From an uncultured Christensenellaceae bacterium (lineage in GTDB: Bacteria; Bacillota; Clostridia; Christensenellales; Pumilibacteraceae): a stretch of DNA of 64,000 nt. Shown here piece by piece: positions 43,245-52,472 of the stretch. The DNA is taken from assembly GCA_910586925.1 (NCBI GenBank), contig CAJUKG010000001.1, positions 62,001 to 126,000 on the forward strand, written 5' to 3'. Under the pieces are notes generated by a model, which saw only the letters and a program-made list of their open reading frames with translations, searched no databases and had not been told where the DNA came from. How positions within the stretch are numbered: position 1 is the stretch's first letter; the number at the start of each line of letters is the position of its first letter. The position numbers and the translations under genes are program-made.

Positions 43245-44257
43245 TGTGGGAAGTAATACTCGACGCGCTTATCGACACGCTCAAAGTTCTGCCGATCTTG
43301 CTTATAATGAATTTGCTGATAGAATTGCTCGAACACCGTTCGGGCGGGCTTAAAGCGAACAAACTGCTTAAAGGCGGCGTCGCGCCGCTCATCGGCACCG
43401 CCGTCGGCGTGCTTCCGCAATGCGGATTTTCCGTCGTCGCGACCGAACTGTATTCCAAGCGGCGCATCGCGCTCGGCACTCTCCTCGCGGTGTACCTCGT
43501 AACGTCCGACGAGGCACTGCCGATCATGCTGTCCAGTTACGACGGCGTGATAAAAGTTTTGCCCCTGCTTCTTATTAAAATATGCTTCGCGCTCGTCGTG
43601 GGGTATGTAACGGTGGGGATAGAAGCAGCCGTAGCGCACAGGCGAGCCGCGCGAGGAAATATGGACGCATGCGAACATGCGCATACGTCGGAATCGGACG
43701 GCGAAAACGGTACGCATGAACATATGCACACCGATGCAGACGAGGAAACGGACGTGCAAGCGCATATCCACGGCTGTCATCACCACTCTCTCGAGGCGCA
43801 TACGCCCGAGGGCGAAGAAACTAAAAAGCAGAAAGCGGCGCGGATCTGGCGGCAGTATTTCGAGCACCCCGTTCTCCACACGGCTACGGTGCTGTTCTTT
43901 ATACTTATAGTCAACGTGCTGTTCGGCACGGCGGTGTATTATCTCGGCGAGGACAAGATCGCGGCGTTCATCGGTTCGACGGGGTATTTTCAACCTTTTC
44001 TCGCGGCGGTCGTCGGGCTTATACCCAACTGCGCGGGGTCTGTCGTCATAACAGAGCTTTACGTGGTGGGCGGACTCAATCTCGGCGGCGCGGTCGCGGG
44101 ACTGTGCGTGAGCGCGGGCATAGGTTACGCGGTGCTCATCAGGCAAAACCGTCCCGTCGGCAATACGGTGCTCGTAATAGCGATAATGTTCGTGCTGTCC
44201 GTCGCGCTCGGCATGGCGGTGAACGGCGTCGCGTCCGCAATAGGGTATGCGCCGTGA
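43244..44257 (+). CDS. ArsP_2-family permease, putative manganese transporter
   Basis: A 337-residue membrane protein with about eight helices in two repeated halves. Each half has a matched motif: GTAVGVLPQCGFSVVATELYSKRRIALGTLLAVYL and VGLIPNCAGSVVITELYVVGGLNLGGAVAGL. Between them lies a cytoplasmic loop (about 135-195) rich in histidine (ACEHAHTSESDG, HEHMHTDADEE, HIHGCHHHSLEAH), a likely metal-binding region. The family is labelled as putative manganese transporter (ArsP_2/DUF2899). Direction and metal are not proven. Coupled to the DUF815 ATPase upstream. Confidence 0.82.
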   Translation: MWEVILDALIDTLKVLPILLIMNLLIELLEHRSGGLKANKLLKGGVAPLIGTAVGVLPQCGFSVVATELYSKRRIALGTLLAVYLVTSDEALPIMLSSYDGVIKVLPLLLIKICFALVVGYVTVGIEAAVAHRRAARGNMDACEHAHTSESDGENGTHEHMHTDADEETDVQAHIHGCHHHSLEAHTPEGEETKKQKAARIWRQYFEHPVLHTATVLFFILIVNVLFGTAVYYLGEDKIAAFIGSTGYFQPFLAAVVGLIPNCAGSVVITELYVVGGLNLGGAVAGLCVSAGIGYAVLIRQNRPVGNTVLVIAIMFVLSVALGMAVNGVASAIGYAP

Positions 44258-44290
44258 TGCGTCGCGCGATATAATATTTGCGGGAAATTC

Positions 44291-44326
44291 TTGACAAAAA
44301 CGGCAAACGGTATTATAATAATACCG
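44291..44326 (+). promoter_or_regulatory. dnaX promoter overlapped by a perfect palindrome
   Basis: TTGACA (44291-44296), 17-base spacer, TATAAT (44314-44319). The palindrome CGGTATTATAATAATACCG (44308-44326) covers the -10 box up to the predicted start. A bound repressor would block the promoter. Confidence 0.75.
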
Positions 44327-44328
44327 TT

Positions 44329-46140
44329 ATGGCAACGCTTTACAGAAAATACAGATCGCAGCGGTTCGAGGACGTCATCGGACAGGATCCGATAATCACC
44401 ACTCTTACCAACCAGATAAAGCTGGGGCGCATAGGACACGCATATCTTTTTACGGGCAGTCGCGGCATAGGAAAGACTTCGTGCGCGCGTATTTTCGCGC
44501 GGGCGGTCAACTGCCTGCATCCCGTGAACGGCAGTCCGTGCGGCGAATGCGAGGTGTGTAAAAAGCTCGCCGCCGACAATGTGGATATCATCGAAATGGA
44601 CGCCGCCTCCAATAACGGCGTGGACGACGCGCGCGATATTCGCGAGAAGGTCAAGTACCTGCCCGTCGCGTGCAAATACAAAGTGTATATCATAGACGAA
44701 GTGCATATGCTCACGGGCGGCGCGTTCAACGCATTGCTGAAAACAATAGAAGAACCGCCCGACCACGTCATATTCATTCTCGCGACTACGGAGCCGCAAA
44801 AATTGCCGCAGACGATACTGTCGCGGTGCATACGTTTCGATTTCAAACTCGTGCCGACGGATATACTCGCAAAGCACGTCGCCCGCGTTTACGACGCGGA
44901 GGGCATAAAGTATACTCCCGACGCCGTGGAAGAAATCGCGCGGCTGGGCGAAGGCAGTGTGCGCGACGCGCTGTCCGTTGCCGATACGATAGCTTCCGCC
45001 GCCGATCTCATTACTTCGGATATAGTGCTCAAACTGACGGGCGCGGGGGATTCGGGCGCGATCGCCGCGCTGTTCGACGCGACCGCGGAGCGGGATTTGA
45101 AAGCCGCGCTCGAATGTGTGGACGGGTTCGCCAAAAGCGGCAAGTCGATCAATGCGGTATGCCGTCAGCTCATAGATTACACCCGCAACGTGCTCGTATG
45201 TAAGTCTGTCGGTCCCGCCGTGGCGTCGGGGCTTATAAATGCCGACCGCGCGACGCTCGACCGCATAGCCGCAGCCGCGGCGAAGTGCGCCATGCCCGAC
45301 ATATCCAATATGCTCGTCGAACTCGGTTCGGCAGAAGCGGGACTTAAGTATTCGATAAATCCGCGCGTATATCTCGAAACGACGCTCGTCAAACTGATCT
45401 GCGTCGCCGACGAAAACGCAGAACTTCTTAAGCGCATATCCGCACTCGAAAACTCCGCAAACCCTGCGGAGCAAAAAAAAAATAATCAAGTAAAGACGAC
45501 AAGCACGGAGAACGTATCTGCCGCGCCGCGCGATGATCGGGAGAAAACCGTTACGCCCGCGAAAAGCGAGGCTGTTTTCGCGTCCGAAAAATCGGTAAAA
45601 GCCGCGGCGCGTCCCGCAAAAGAATACGCGTTCGACGAGCCGCCTCCGCCGCCGCCCGATGACTGTCCGCCGCCGCCCGACGATTACTCGTTTGTCGCGC
45701 CGTCCGAAAAGCCGATTGCGAAAAAGTCGGTCGATAAGTCTTTCGGCGCGGGAAAGCCGACGCAAGTGGATAGAGCTGACGAGGGCGAATTTTGGCATTT
45801 GCAGGCTACGCGCGAGGACGGGCTGGAACTGCTCGGCAAGATTTCGCGTGCGGTCAGGCGCAAGCAATCGCCTGCGGCACTGCGCGCGCGGCGGCTTCTC
45901 GCCCGCGACGTCATGGCTAAAGAACGCGATGAATACATTGCGTTCGTCGCGCCAGAAGATGCGTTTTTGCCGCTTGGCGAACCGACGGTTATGCAAGTGC
46001 TGAACGAAGTGCTCGACGAGCTTGGGATAGCGAAACGCGCGAAAATCGAGCGTACCGAGGACGATCTGTACGCGGACGATCTGAAACGCGCATACGAACT
46101 GTTCGGGCGCGACGGGGTCGTTCCGAAAGTTACAGCATAG
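44329..46140 (+). CDS. dnaX: DNA polymerase III subunits gamma and tau DnaX
   Basis: A 603-residue clamp-loader subunit. AAA+ core: YRSQRFEDVIGQDPIITTL, Walker A TGSRGIGKTSCARIFARAVNC (about 39-59), zinc-site cysteines SPCGECEVCKKL, Walker B YKVYIIDEVHML, and LLKTIEEPPDHVIFILATTEPQKLPQTILSRC. Domain III ends near 375, followed by a charged and Pro-rich linker (EPPPPPPDDCPPPPDDYS) and a tau C-terminal domain. At codons about 382-384 an A10 run sits after a hairpin; a -1 slip meets TAA at once, giving a 385-residue gamma. The ATG is about three bases after the predicted transcription start and has no ribosome binding site. Confidence 0.96.
   Translation: MATLYRKYRSQRFEDVIGQDPIITTLTNQIKLGRIGHAYLFTGSRGIGKTSCARIFARAVNCLHPVNGSPCGECEVCKKLAADNVDIIEMDAASNNGVDDARDIREKVKYLPVACKYKVYIIDEVHMLTGGAFNALLKTIEEPPDHVIFILATTEPQKLPQTILSRCIRFDFKLVPTDILAKHVARVYDAEGIKYTPDAVEEIARLGEGSVRDALSVADTIASAADLITSDIVLKLTGAGDSGAIAALFDATAERDLKAALECVDGFAKSGKSINAVCRQLIDYTRNVLVCKSVGPAVASGLINADRATLDRIAAAAAKCAMPDISNMLVELGSAEAGLKYSINPRVYLETTLVKLICVADENAELLKRISALENSANPAEQKKNNQVKTTSTENVSAAPRDDREKTVTPAKSEAVFASEKSVKAAARPAKEYAFDEPPPPPPDDCPPPPDDYSFVAPSEKPIAKKSVDKSFGAGKPTQVDRADEGEFWHLQATREDGLELLGKISRAVRRKQSPAALRARRLLARDVMAKERDEYIAFVAPEDAFLPLGEPTVMQVLNEVLDELGIAKRAKIERTEDDLYADDLKRAYELFGRDGVVPKVTA
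45453..45485 (+). promoter_or_regulatory. Candidate programmed frameshift/slippage site in dnaX
   Basis: Hairpin CTCCGCA-AACCC-TGCGGAG (45453-45471), one base, then ten A (45473-45482). In the -1 frame TAA follows at 45483-45485; in the +1 frame TAA is at 45491. GCGGAG also resembles a ribosome binding site just before the run, as in the E. coli dnaX stimulator. Confidence 0.7.
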
Positions 46141-46167
46141 CAAACGGAACAAAGGGAGAGATAATAC

Positions 46168-47985
46168 ATGAAGTACGGTATCGTAAAGACCGCGGCGGTC
46201 ACGCCGACGATCAAGGTGGGCAAGCCGCAGGATAATGCCGCGGCGATCATGGAAAAGATAGCCGCCGCAGGTAAGCGCGGCGCGGAAATAGTCGTTTTAC
46301 CCGAGCTGTGCGTTACGGGTTACACGTGCATGGACTTGTTTTTCGGTCGGGAACTTCTTGACGGTGCGGCGGACGCGGTGAACAAAATCGCCGCGACAGT
46401 GCCGAGCGGCATGCTCGTTATAGTCGGTGCGCCGATAGAGCATCGCGGGCGGCTGTATAACTGCGCCGTCGGCATGACTGCGGGGCGTGTCGCGGGCATC
46501 GTGCCCAAAACCGAACTGCCCGATTACGGCGAGTTTTACGAATCGCGGTATTTTACGCCCGCTTTTTGCGGCGTCGAGGAGTGCGAGGGTTTCGGCGACG
46601 CACCCATAGGCGACGTGCTTTTCGCGAGCGAGGACGGCAAAGTTACAGTCGGGTGCGAGATATGCGAGGATATGTGGACGGACGCGCCGCCGTCGGTGGA
46701 ACGGTGCCGCGCGGGCGCGAACATAATCGCCAACCTGTCCGCGTCGAGCGAGATAGTGGGGAAAGCCGATTACCGCAGACTGCTCGTTCTCGGCATGTCG
46801 GGACGACTGCATTGCGGTTACGTGTACGCCGACGCCGGTCGCGGCGAGGCGGTGACGGACCTCGTGTTCTCCGCGCATAACATTATCGCCGAGAACGGCG
46901 GCACGGTCGCCGAAAGCGCGCCGTTCGGCGACGGGGTCGCGATCGCAGATATAGACGTGCAAAAGCTCGATTGCGAGCGGCGCAAAGCGGGACTTAAGCG
47001 TGCGAGCCGCGAGCATAAAATCGTGAAATTCGCGCTCGGCGGCGATATAAAACTCGAACGCGCGCCGAGCCGTTATCCGTTCGTTCCGAGTGCGGACGAG
47101 GCGGCGGCGCGGTCGGAAACTATTCTCGAAATACAGTCGCGCGCGCTTCGTGCGCGGTACGAGGATATAAACGCGAAAAAAGCGGTGATAGGCGTTTCGG
47201 GCGGACTTGATTCGTCGCTCGCTTTGCTTGTTTGCTGTCGTGCGGTGGGCGCGAAAAACGTATACGCCGTCACCATGCCGTGCTTCGGCACGACGGATAA
47301 GACGCTCGGCAACGCGCAAGCCTTGTGCGCCGCGCTCGGCGTGGAACTGCACAGAGTGGATATAAAAGATACCGTTACGAGCCATTTGCGCGACATTGCG
47401 CACGACAAGACCGACGTCACGTACGAGAACGCCCAGGCGCGTACCCGCACGATGACGCTGTTCGATATAGCCAATAAGACGGGCGGGCTTGTCGTCGGCA
47501 CGGGCGATTTGAGCGAGCTTGCGCTCGGTTGGGCGACGTATAACGGCGATCACATGTCGTCGTACGGCGTGAATGCGGGCGTGCCCAAAACGCTCGTAAA
47601 ACATCTTGTGCGGTACGAAGCGGAAAGACTCGGCGGCGACGCGAGATCCGCGCTCTCAGAAGTGCTCGGCACCGAGATCTCTCCCGAACTTTTGCCGCCC
47701 GAAAAAGGCAAGATCGCGCAAAAAACGGAGGACATTCTCGGCAAATACGATCTTCTCGATTTCGCGATATATTATCATTGCCGTTACGGCTTTTGCAAAA
47801 ACAAGATAGAATTTCTGATGCGCGAGGCGTTCGGCGATATCCCCGCCGCGCAGATCAAAAAAGCACTCGATACGTTCTATTCGCGGTTCGCCGCCGCGCA
47901 GTTCAAACGCTCATGCTTGCCCGACGGGGTAAAGATCGGCTCGGTGTCTTTTTCGCCGCGTTCCGATTGGCGCATGCCGAGCTGA
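46168..47985 (+). CDS. nadE: Glutamine-dependent NAD+ synthetase NadE
   Basis: A 605-residue two-domain enzyme, the last step of NAD synthesis. The N-terminal nitrilase-type amidase (1-270) has the Glu in VVLPELCVTGYTCMDL, Lys in GIVPKTELPDYGEFYE and Cys in VTVGCEICEDMWTD (about 164), which releases ammonia from glutamine. The synthetase domain has the PP-loop KAVIGVSGGLDSSLALLVC (about 335-352), then MPCFGTTDKTLGNAQALC and VVGTGDLSELALGWATYNGDHMSSYG. It starts 28 bases after dnaX with AGGGAGA, so the two probably share a transcript. Confidence 0.96.
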   Translation: MKYGIVKTAAVTPTIKVGKPQDNAAAIMEKIAAAGKRGAEIVVLPELCVTGYTCMDLFFGRELLDGAADAVNKIAATVPSGMLVIVGAPIEHRGRLYNCAVGMTAGRVAGIVPKTELPDYGEFYESRYFTPAFCGVEECEGFGDAPIGDVLFASEDGKVTVGCEICEDMWTDAPPSVERCRAGANIIANLSASSEIVGKADYRRLLVLGMSGRLHCGYVYADAGRGEAVTDLVFSAHNIIAENGGTVAESAPFGDGVAIADIDVQKLDCERRKAGLKRASREHKIVKFALGGDIKLERAPSRYPFVPSADEAAARSETILEIQSRALRARYEDINAKKAVIGVSGGLDSSLALLVCCRAVGAKNVYAVTMPCFGTTDKTLGNAQALCAALGVELHRVDIKDTVTSHLRDIAHDKTDVTYENAQARTRTMTLFDIANKTGGLVVGTGDLSELALGWATYNGDHMSSYGVNAGVPKTLVKHLVRYEAERLGGDARSALSEVLGTEISPELLPPEKGKIAQKTEDILGKYDLLDFAIYYHCRYGFCKNKIEFLMREAFGDIPAAQIKKALDTFYSRFAAAQFKRSCLPDGVKIGSVSFSPRSDWRMPS

Positions 47986-47988
47986 AAA

Positions 47989-48915
47989 TCAATTAAACAA
48001 CGCTGTCGAGTAATATCTGTCGGCGGAGTCGGGAAGGAGAACGACGATGGTTTTATTTTCGTTCTCTTTTCTTTTTGCGAGTTTTACCGCGGCGCAAAGA
48101 GCCGCGCCGCTCGAGATCCCGACGAGCACGCCGTCCGTTTTGCCGAGAAGTTTTGCCGAAGCGAACGCATCCGCGTCGGATACCGCGATCACTTCGTCGT
48201 ACACTTCGGTGTCGAGCGTGTTCGGTACGAAGCCCGCGCCGATGCCTTGTATGCCGTGCGCACCCGCATTGCCGCCTGACAGCACGGGCGAGGTTGCGGG
48301 TTCGACGGCTATTATTTTTACGTTCGGGTTTTTACTTTTCAGATAGTTGCCGACGCCGCTTATCGTGCCGCCGGTGCCGACTGCCGACACGAATATATCC
48401 ACTTCGCCGTTTGTGTCGCGGTAGATCTCGGGACCTGTCGTTTTGCGGTGAGCGGAGGGGTTGGCGGGGTTGTCGAACTGTCCCGCAATGATCGAGTTTT
48501 CCGTTTTTTCGCGAAGCTCTTTCGCTTTTTCTATCGCGCCGCGCATGCCTTCGTCGCCACTTGTGAGCACGATTTCCGCGCCGTACGCCGCGAGTATGCT
48601 TATGCGTTCCGCGCTCATCGTTTCGGGCATGGTCGCTATCAGCTTATAACCGCGCGCCGCGCACACCGCCGCAAGTCCTATGCCCGTGTTGCCGCTCGTC
48701 GGTTCTATCACCGTGCCGCCGCGCTTGAGCGCGCCGCTCTTTTCGGCGGCTTCGATCATGGCGAGCGCGACGCGGTCTTTTACCGAGCCTGCGGGATTTA
48801 AGTATTCGAGTTTTGCGAGAAGCCGAGCTTTCGCGCCCGTTTCGCGCATAAACCCCGATATTTCGAGCAGCGGGGTTTTCCCTACAAGTTCGGTAATGGA
48901 TTTTTTGATTTTCAA
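47989..48915 (-). CDS. cysK: Cysteine synthase (O-acetylserine sulfhydrylase) CysK
   Basis: A 308-residue PLP enzyme making cysteine from O-acetylserine and sulfide. The PLP lysine is in LNPAGSVKDRVALAMI (about 46), the substrate loop is PTSGNTGIGLAAVCAARGY, the phosphate-binding GTGGTISGVGNYL (about 178-190), and GISSGAALCAAVKLA near the C-terminus. Start is TTG 48915 with AAGGGG nine bases upstream. It ends three bases from the convergent nadE with no terminator between them, so the two transcripts may overlap. It lies 54 bases after the ABC exporter genes on the same strand. Confidence 0.94.
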   Translation of the reverse strand: MKIKKSITELVGKTPLLEISGFMRETGAKARLLAKLEYLNPAGSVKDRVALAMIEAAEKSGALKRGGTVIEPTSGNTGIGLAAVCAARGYKLIATMPETMSAERISILAAYGAEIVLTSGDEGMRGAIEKAKELREKTENSIIAGQFDNPANPSAHRKTTGPEIYRDTNGEVDIFVSAVGTGGTISGVGNYLKSKNPNVKIIAVEPATSPVLSGGNAGAHGIQGIGAGFVPNTLDTEVYDEVIAVSDADAFASAKLLGKTDGVLVGISSGAALCAAVKLAKRKENENKTIVVLLPDSADRYYSTALFN

Positions 48916-48941
48916 GATTATAAACCCCTTATTATTGTTCC

Positions 48942-48976
48942 TTAATTGTTAATTATTAATTTTTAATTATTAATTG
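48942..48976. repeat. AT-rich dispersed repeat between cysK and the ABC exporter
   Basis: TTAATTGTTAATTATTAATT followed by TTTAATTATTAATTG, overlapping the last codons of the ABC gene that ends at 48970. Two copies of the TAATTATTAATT core lie in tandem here. Confidence 0.65.
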
Positions 48977-50766
48977 TCCCTCGCGAACTGCGCTCTGTAA
49001 AGCTCGGCGTACGCGCCGCCTTTTGCGAGAAGTTCGGCATGCGTGCCGCGCTCGATTATCTTTCCGCTGTCCATGACGAGTATCATGTCGGCGTTGACGA
49101 TCGTCGAAAGTCGGTGCGCGACGATAAATCCCGTTTTCTTCTCGCCGTCCTGCGGGCGGAGAAGCCTGTCGAACGCGTCTTGCACGCGCCGCTCGGTGCG
49201 GGTATCTATGTTGCTCGTCGCTTCGTCGAGAATGATCATCGGCGGGTCGGCGAGCATTATGCGCGCGATATTGATGAGCTGTTTTTGTCCCTGCGAAATG
49301 CTGTCGCCGTCGTCGATTATCGTGTCGTAACCTTGCGGCAGTCGTTTGATGAATCCGTCGATATGCGCTTTTTTCGCGGCGGCGATAACTTCTTCGTCCG
49401 TCGCGTCCGGCTTGCCGTAAGCGATATTGTCGCGCACGCTGCCTTTGAATACCCAACTGTCTTGCAACACCATGCCGAAATTTTTGCGCACGCTGCTGCG
49501 CGTGTATTCGGTGCAGTCCACGCCGTCGAGAAGTATGCTTCCGCCGTCGGGATCGTAAAACCGCATAAGCAAGTTTATTAGCGTGGTTTTGCCGCACCCC
49601 GTGCGTCCGACGATCGCGACGAGCGTGCCGCGCCCCACCGATACGTTCATGTCGCGAATGAGCGGTTTTTCGGGGTCGTACGAGAAATCGAGATCTTTTA
49701 TTTCGATTTCGTTACACGACTGTAATTCTTTGCCGCTGTCGTCCTGCGGGGGGATGGACGCAAGCTCGATGATCCGACTCGCGGCGGCGAGCGAAGTTTG
49801 GAACTCGGTGATAACGCCCGTTATCTCGTTGAGCGGGCGGGCGAACTGATTGGCGTACAGCAGTAACTGCGTTATGCCGCCGACGGAGATCGTTATGCCG
49901 CCAAGCCCGCTTATTGCCGACACCGTGCCCATAATGGCGACCACGGCGTATACGAGCGAGTTTATGAGCCGCGTGGACGGATTGACGAGCGACGAGTAGA
50001 ATGTCGCTTTGAACCCGCACGATTTGAGATTTTCGTTGAGTTCGGAGAAGTTCGCTTCGGCACGATCGCCGTAACCGTATGCCGCGACTATGTTGCGGTA
50101 ACGTATTGCTTCGTCGGTGACGTCGTAGAGTTTGCCGCGCACTTTGGTTTGCTCGGTGAAGTATTTGTGCGTGCCGCGTGCGACGAGATAGGACACGAGC
50201 AGCGACAGCGGGGTGAGCGCGGCGACCGCGAGTGCTATCCACGGGCTTATGAGTATCATGAAAACGAGCGTGCCGATTATCGTGACTATGCCCGTAAAAA
50301 TCTGCGTCGCGCCCTGCACGATCCCGTCCGCGATCTGATCGGCGTCCACCGATATGCGCGCGGCGAGGTCGCCCGCGGCTTTGCTGTCGAGGTCTTTGAG
50401 CGGCGCGTCTATTATCGCCGCGAATCCGTCGCGACGCGCGTCGGCGACGGTGAGGTGCGCGGCGCGTTGGGCGCAAAGATTCATCAGCCATTGCGTGAGC
50501 ATGACGGCGGCGATAAGCCCCGCGAGCACGCATAAATATATGCCGAGCTTGGCGAAATCGACGTCGTTCACGCCGACTATGCAGTCGACGGCGTTGCCTA
50601 TCACGACGGGGGTGAAAAGCGACGCCGCCGCCGAGATCACCGCGAAGATAAACGCGAGGACCATAAGCCCGACGTGCGGCTTGACGTACCGCATCAGTCT
50701 GCGCACGACCGCTTTTTCGGCAGGGGACTTCTTTTTGTTTTTAACGGAAACCGCGGCGTTTTTCAT
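48970..50766 (-). CDS. Heterodimeric ABC exporter, second subunit
   Basis: A 598-residue half-transporter with a six-helix membrane domain (about 30-320) and a nucleotide-binding domain (about 355-590): Walker A GRTGCGKTT, Q-loop VLQDSWVFKGSVRDNIAYG, signature ISQGQKQLINIARIM, Walker B IILDEATSNID. The signature has SQGQ in place of SGGQ, while its Walker B keeps the catalytic Glu. That is the asymmetric pattern of heterodimeric exporters such as TM287/288 and BmrCD. ATG 50766 shares one base with the partner's stop and has GGAGGGGGC upstream. The substrate is unknown. Confidence 0.92.
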   Translation of the reverse strand: MKNAAVSVKNKKKSPAEKAVVRRLMRYVKPHVGLMVLAFIFAVISAAASLFTPVVIGNAVDCIVGVNDVDFAKLGIYLCVLAGLIAAVMLTQWLMNLCAQRAAHLTVADARRDGFAAIIDAPLKDLDSKAAGDLAARISVDADQIADGIVQGATQIFTGIVTIIGTLVFMILISPWIALAVAALTPLSLLVSYLVARGTHKYFTEQTKVRGKLYDVTDEAIRYRNIVAAYGYGDRAEANFSELNENLKSCGFKATFYSSLVNPSTRLINSLVYAVVAIMGTVSAISGLGGITISVGGITQLLLYANQFARPLNEITGVITEFQTSLAAASRIIELASIPPQDDSGKELQSCNEIEIKDLDFSYDPEKPLIRDMNVSVGRGTLVAIVGRTGCGKTTLINLLMRFYDPDGGSILLDGVDCTEYTRSSVRKNFGMVLQDSWVFKGSVRDNIAYGKPDATDEEVIAAAKKAHIDGFIKRLPQGYDTIIDDGDSISQGQKQLINIARIMLADPPMIILDEATSNIDTRTERRVQDAFDRLLRPQDGEKKTGFIVAHRLSTIVNADMILVMDSGKIIERGTHAELLAKGGAYAELYRAQFARDN

Positions 50767-52463
50767 TATGCCCCCTCCGTTTGCGACGCGCAAAATTCTG
50801 CGTAGAGCGGGCAGTCGCGCTTGAGATTTTCGTGAGTGCCGTGCCCTACGATTTGCCCGCCGTCGAGCACTATTATGTCATCGCAGCCAGACACCGCGCT
50901 TATGCGTTGAGAAACGAATATCTTCGCGCCGGGTACGGTGTCCATCGCGCGAATGAAATTGCGTTCGGTCTTGTAGTCGAGCGCGCTCGTAGCGTCGTCG
51001 AACAGATACAATACGTTCTCGCGGCAGAGCGAGCGGGCTATCGACACGCGCTGTCGCTGTCCGCCCGAAAGGTTTTTGCCGCCGCCCGAAATTTCGCCGT
51101 CAAGTCCGTGCGAGGCGAGAAGCTCGGACGCTTGTGCGAGTGCGAGCGCGTTCTCGAGCGTTTCGCGGCTCGCGTTTTCGTTGGCGATCTTGAGGTTTGT
51201 TTCGATGGTGCCCGCAATCACAGCCGCGCGTTGCGGCACGTATCCGATTACTTTGCGCATCGCCGCTATGTCGTACTCGGCGGCGTTCGTGCCGCAAAAC
51301 TCGATACTGCCTTTGTCGGGCTTGTAGAACCCTTCGATGAGGCTTATTATCGTGGACTTGCCGCTGCCAGTGCCGCCTATTATGCCGAGCGTTTTGTTCG
51401 CGCCGAGAGTGAAAGAAATGTCGCGCACGTCGTAATCGCCGTCATACGCGAACGATACGCCGTCGAGCGCGAGAACGACGGGGGCGTCGGTGTCGATTTC
51501 CGTTTTAACGCCGTTTTCGGGAAGCGGGGCGTCGAGTACCTCGTTGACGCGCGACGCGCACGCCGCCGAGCGGGTGAACACCGAGAACACGTTGCCGATA
51601 TTGACTATCACGAAAAATGCTTGATTGAGATAGTTGATGAGCGCGATCGTTTTGCCCTGCGAAAGACTGCCGATATTGACTTTGCCGCCGCCGAACCACA
51701 GCACCGCTATTATCGCGAGATTGACTACCGCGAAAGTGAGCGGGGTGAGCAGGGCGGAGATCCGCGCCGCGCCGATATTGGTGCGGGCGGTCGCGCTCGC
51801 CGCGTCGTCGAAAGTCTGTTTCGCCTTGCGCTGGGTGGAGAACGCGCGGATCACTCGCGCGCCCGCAATGCTTTCAGACGTAGTGCGCGACAGCTCGTCG
51901 AGGTTTGTCTGCGCTCTTTTGATGCGCGGCATGGTGAGCCGAAGCACGCTCGCTATTGTCGCGCCGAGAACGACGGTCATCGCGAGAAACATCAACGACA
52001 GAACGGGGTCGATGATCATGCTCATGACGAACGCGCCGATAACGACGAACGGCATGCGCAGTACGAGCCGCAAAAACATGTTCAGCGCGTTCTGGCAGTT
52101 AATCACGTCGCCGGTAATGCGCGTAACGAGCGACGCGCCGCCTATTTTGTCGCAGGCGGACACCGAAAGCCTGTTCACCTTGGCGAATACGGCGTTGCGT
52201 ATCCGCGTGCCGTATCCGAGCGCGACTTTCGACGCGAGATACTGTCCCGTTATCGAAATCAGAAAGCCGAAGATCGCAAGCACGCCGATTATCGCGCAAT
52301 ACTTGATGACATACGACTTGTCGCCGTTCGCGATGCCGACGTCTATCACCGTCGCTACTATCATCGGCACGGCAAGCTCCGCGATCGCTTCGATAAGTTT
52401 GCAAAGCGGCGCGGCGATCGTGGCGGGGATATGCCCTTTAAGAAACCTCAAAAGTTTAATCAT
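50766..52463 (-). CDS. Heterodimeric ABC exporter, first subunit
   Basis: A 565-residue half-transporter: membrane domain (about 15-305) and nucleotide-binding domain with Walker A GGTGSGKST, Q-loop YVPQRAAVIAGTIETNLKI, a normal signature NLSGGQRQRVSIARSL, and Walker B YLFDDATSALD, where the catalytic Glu is replaced by Asp. It is thus the subunit with the degenerate catalytic residue. ATG 52463 (MIKLLRFLKGHIPA) is the family-typical start; it has no ribosome binding site and lies nine bases after the -10 box, so it is probably leaderless. A frame extending to 52700 would begin upstream of the promoter. Confidence 0.92.
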   Translation of the reverse strand: MIKLLRFLKGHIPATIAAPLCKLIEAIAELAVPMIVATVIDVGIANGDKSYVIKYCAIIGVLAIFGFLISITGQYLASKVALGYGTRIRNAVFAKVNRLSVSACDKIGGASLVTRITGDVINCQNALNMFLRLVLRMPFVVIGAFVMSMIIDPVLSLMFLAMTVVLGATIASVLRLTMPRIKRAQTNLDELSRTTSESIAGARVIRAFSTQRKAKQTFDDAASATARTNIGAARISALLTPLTFAVVNLAIIAVLWFGGGKVNIGSLSQGKTIALINYLNQAFFVIVNIGNVFSVFTRSAACASRVNEVLDAPLPENGVKTEIDTDAPVVLALDGVSFAYDGDYDVRDISFTLGANKTLGIIGGTGSGKSTIISLIEGFYKPDKGSIEFCGTNAAEYDIAAMRKVIGYVPQRAAVIAGTIETNLKIANENASRETLENALALAQASELLASHGLDGEISGGGKNLSGGQRQRVSIARSLCRENVLYLFDDATSALDYKTERNFIRAMDTVPGAKIFVSQRISAVSGCDDIIVLDGGQIVGHGTHENLKRDCPLYAEFCASQTEGA

Positions 52464-52472
52464 AACAACAAT

